64,000 bases of DNA from Flavobacterium sp. 123 (GTDB lineage: Bacteria; Bacteroidota; Bacteroidia; Flavobacteriales; Flavobacteriaceae): positions 2,378,501 through 2,442,500 of the forward strand of contig NZ_RBXD01000001.1 of assembly GCF_003634825.1 (NCBI RefSeq), written 5' to 3'. Positions 62,963 through 64,000 of this stretch are shown here, piece after piece (position 1 is the first letter of the stretch; each line of letters opens with the position of its first letter). Below the pieces are notes generated by a model. It saw only the letters and a list, made by a program, of their open reading frames with translations, did not search any database and was not told the origin of the DNA. The position numbers and the translations under genes are program-made.

Positions 62963-64000
62963 ATGAATAAGGCCATTTACATAGCTACAAGTGAGCAAAA
63001 CTGTGGTAAATCCATTATTAGTTTGGGATTGATGAGTTTGTTGATTGGTAAAACCGCCAAAGTAGGGTATTTTAGACCTATTATCGAAGATTTTGAAGAA
63101 GGCGGACTAGACAATCATATTGAGACAATTCTTTCTCATTTTGGCTTGGATATCGAATTTGAAGAGGCATACGCTATAACCAAAAGTAAGTTAATCAAGA
63201 AAAAGAATAAAGGGAAAATCGGGGAAGTAATTGATTTGATTATTGAAAAATACAAACGATTAGAAGAACGATTCGATTTTGTTTTGGTTGAAGGAACTAG
63301 CTTCATGGGTGAAGGAACTGCAATCGAGTTAGATATCAATGTTTTGATTGCAAAAAATTTAGGAATTCCAACCATCATCGTAGGGTCAGGAGTAGGTAAA
63401 ACTTTAGAGGAATTAATAGATAGCTTGTACCTTGTTTACGATTCTTTCAAAATGAAAGAGGTCGAAGTATTAGCCGTTATTGCTAATAAAGTAAGACCTG
63501 AAAATGTTGATTTGGTTACTGAAGGCCTACAAAAAAACCTTCCAAAAGGAGTTTTGATAAATTCAATCCCGGTTATATCTAGCCTAAACAATCCTACTGT
63601 TCAGGAAATTGTAAATGAATTAAATGCCAATGTTTTATTTGGCTCGGCCTATTTAAATAATCAAACTAGCAATTTTAGCGTTGGTGCGATGCAATTGTGT
63701 AATTATTTAGTACATCTGAAAGAAAGTAGCTTAGTGATAACTCCTGGTGATAGAGCCGATATTATTTTAGGCGCTTTGCAAGCGAATGAATCAGTGAACT
63801 ATCCTAGTATTGCGGGAATTATTTTGACAGGTAATATTCTGCCTGAAAAGAGTATTTTGAAGCTGATAGAAGGACTTTCTCCTATTGTGCCTATTATTGC
63901 TGTTGAAGAAGGAACGTATTATATTACCAATAAAATAGGATCTATCAAATCTAAAATTTATGCTAATAACAAACAAAAAATCGCAACTTCTATAAATACG
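62963..64000 (+). CDS. pta: Phosphate acetyltransferase, N-terminal part (truncated by window end)
   Basis: An open frame from ATG 62963 continues to the window end without a stop (346 codons). The first 200 residues form a BioD-like P-loop domain (MNKAIYIATSEQNCGKSIISLGL; VLVEGTSFMGEG). A DRTGG-type domain follows (LVITPGDRADIILGALQA). This is the arrangement of long-form Pta, which interconverts acetyl-CoA and acetyl phosphate. The catalytic PTA domain lies beyond the window. Confidence 0.9.
   Translation, partial: MNKAIYIATSEQNCGKSIISLGLMSLLIGKTAKVGYFRPIIEDFEEGGLDNHIETILSHFGLDIEFEEAYAITKSKLIKKKNKGKIGEVIDLIIEKYKRLEERFDFVLVEGTSFMGEGTAIELDINVLIAKNLGIPTIIVGSGVGKTLEELIDSLYLVYDSFKMKEVEVLAVIANKVRPENVDLVTEGLQKNLPKGVLINSIPVISSLNNPTVQEIVNELNANVLFGSAYLNNQTSNFSVGAMQLCNYLVHLKESSLVITPGDRADIILGALQANESVNYPSIAGIILTGNILPEKSILKLIEGLSPIVPIIAVEEGTYYITNKIGSIKSKIYANNKQKIATSINT

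Overview
The window is low-GC DNA from a member of the Bacteroidota, most likely Flavobacterium or a close relative. This rests on protein character (T9SS type B sorting domain, BshB1, FadN-like beta-oxidation protein, four-helix-bundle S23-like protein), on TAnnTTTG-type -7 promoter boxes with TTG/TTTG near -33, on the near absence of Shine-Dalgarno sequences, and on strong hairpin terminators. No species assignment is possible from the sequence alone.

Layout. 1-0.9 kb: a truncated minus-strand gene and a lipoprotein Cu/Zn superoxide dismutase. 0.9-7.3 kb: a MarR-led fatty-acid beta-oxidation operon (marR, FadN-like, thiolase, four-helix-bundle protein, acyl-CoA dehydrogenase). 7.4-10.7 kb: a small membrane protein, an S33 hydrolase and an acyl-CoA ligase. 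10.9-14.6 kb: large-type PurL, which carries short palindromic repeats translated in frame. 14.7-22.7 kb: a surface lipoprotein, a menaquinone pair (MenI-like thioesterase, isochorismate synthase), bshB1, tRNA-His, an M28 peptidase, a dienelactone hydrolase, and an Lrp regulator divergent from ornithine aminotransferase.

23-44.7 kb is a nitrate assimilation region: siroheme methyltransferase, a rubredoxin/sulfite-reductase-like protein, a single-chain nitrate reductase fused to its own NAD(P)H-reductase and BFD domains, an FNR-like regulator, an outer-membrane porin with an NrtABC-type transporter, a NarK-type permease, a NarX/NarL-like two-component system, DUF4202, NirD and NirB. Many promoters here share a 7-2-7 palindrome (TACGTAT-nn-ATACGTA or TAAGTAT-nn-ATACTTA), which suggests a coherent regulon. 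A HigBA-type toxin-antitoxin pair sits inside the region.

45-54 kb: a NIPSNAP protein, two secreted proteins (one a T9SS type B protein with four Ig-like repeats), a run of small cytoplasmic proteins (SRPBCC, DUF2200, two VOC) and a DoxX-like membrane protein. 54.0-58.2 kb is the most unusual stretch: five gene cassettes, all on the minus strand, each ending in an attC-like inverted repeat of about 124-139 nt. Every cassette opens with GTTN7AT and closes with AC-N7'-AAC, where N7' is the reverse complement of its own N7. Two adjacent cassettes are identical 829-bp copies. A Xer/IntI-like tyrosine recombinase gene follows immediately (58.3-59.4 kb), in the same orientation. This is an integron-like cassette array without a canonical IntI.

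59.4-64 kb: dnaK with a sigma-54-like promoter candidate, a CorA transporter, and the 5' part of phosphate acetyltransferase running off the end.
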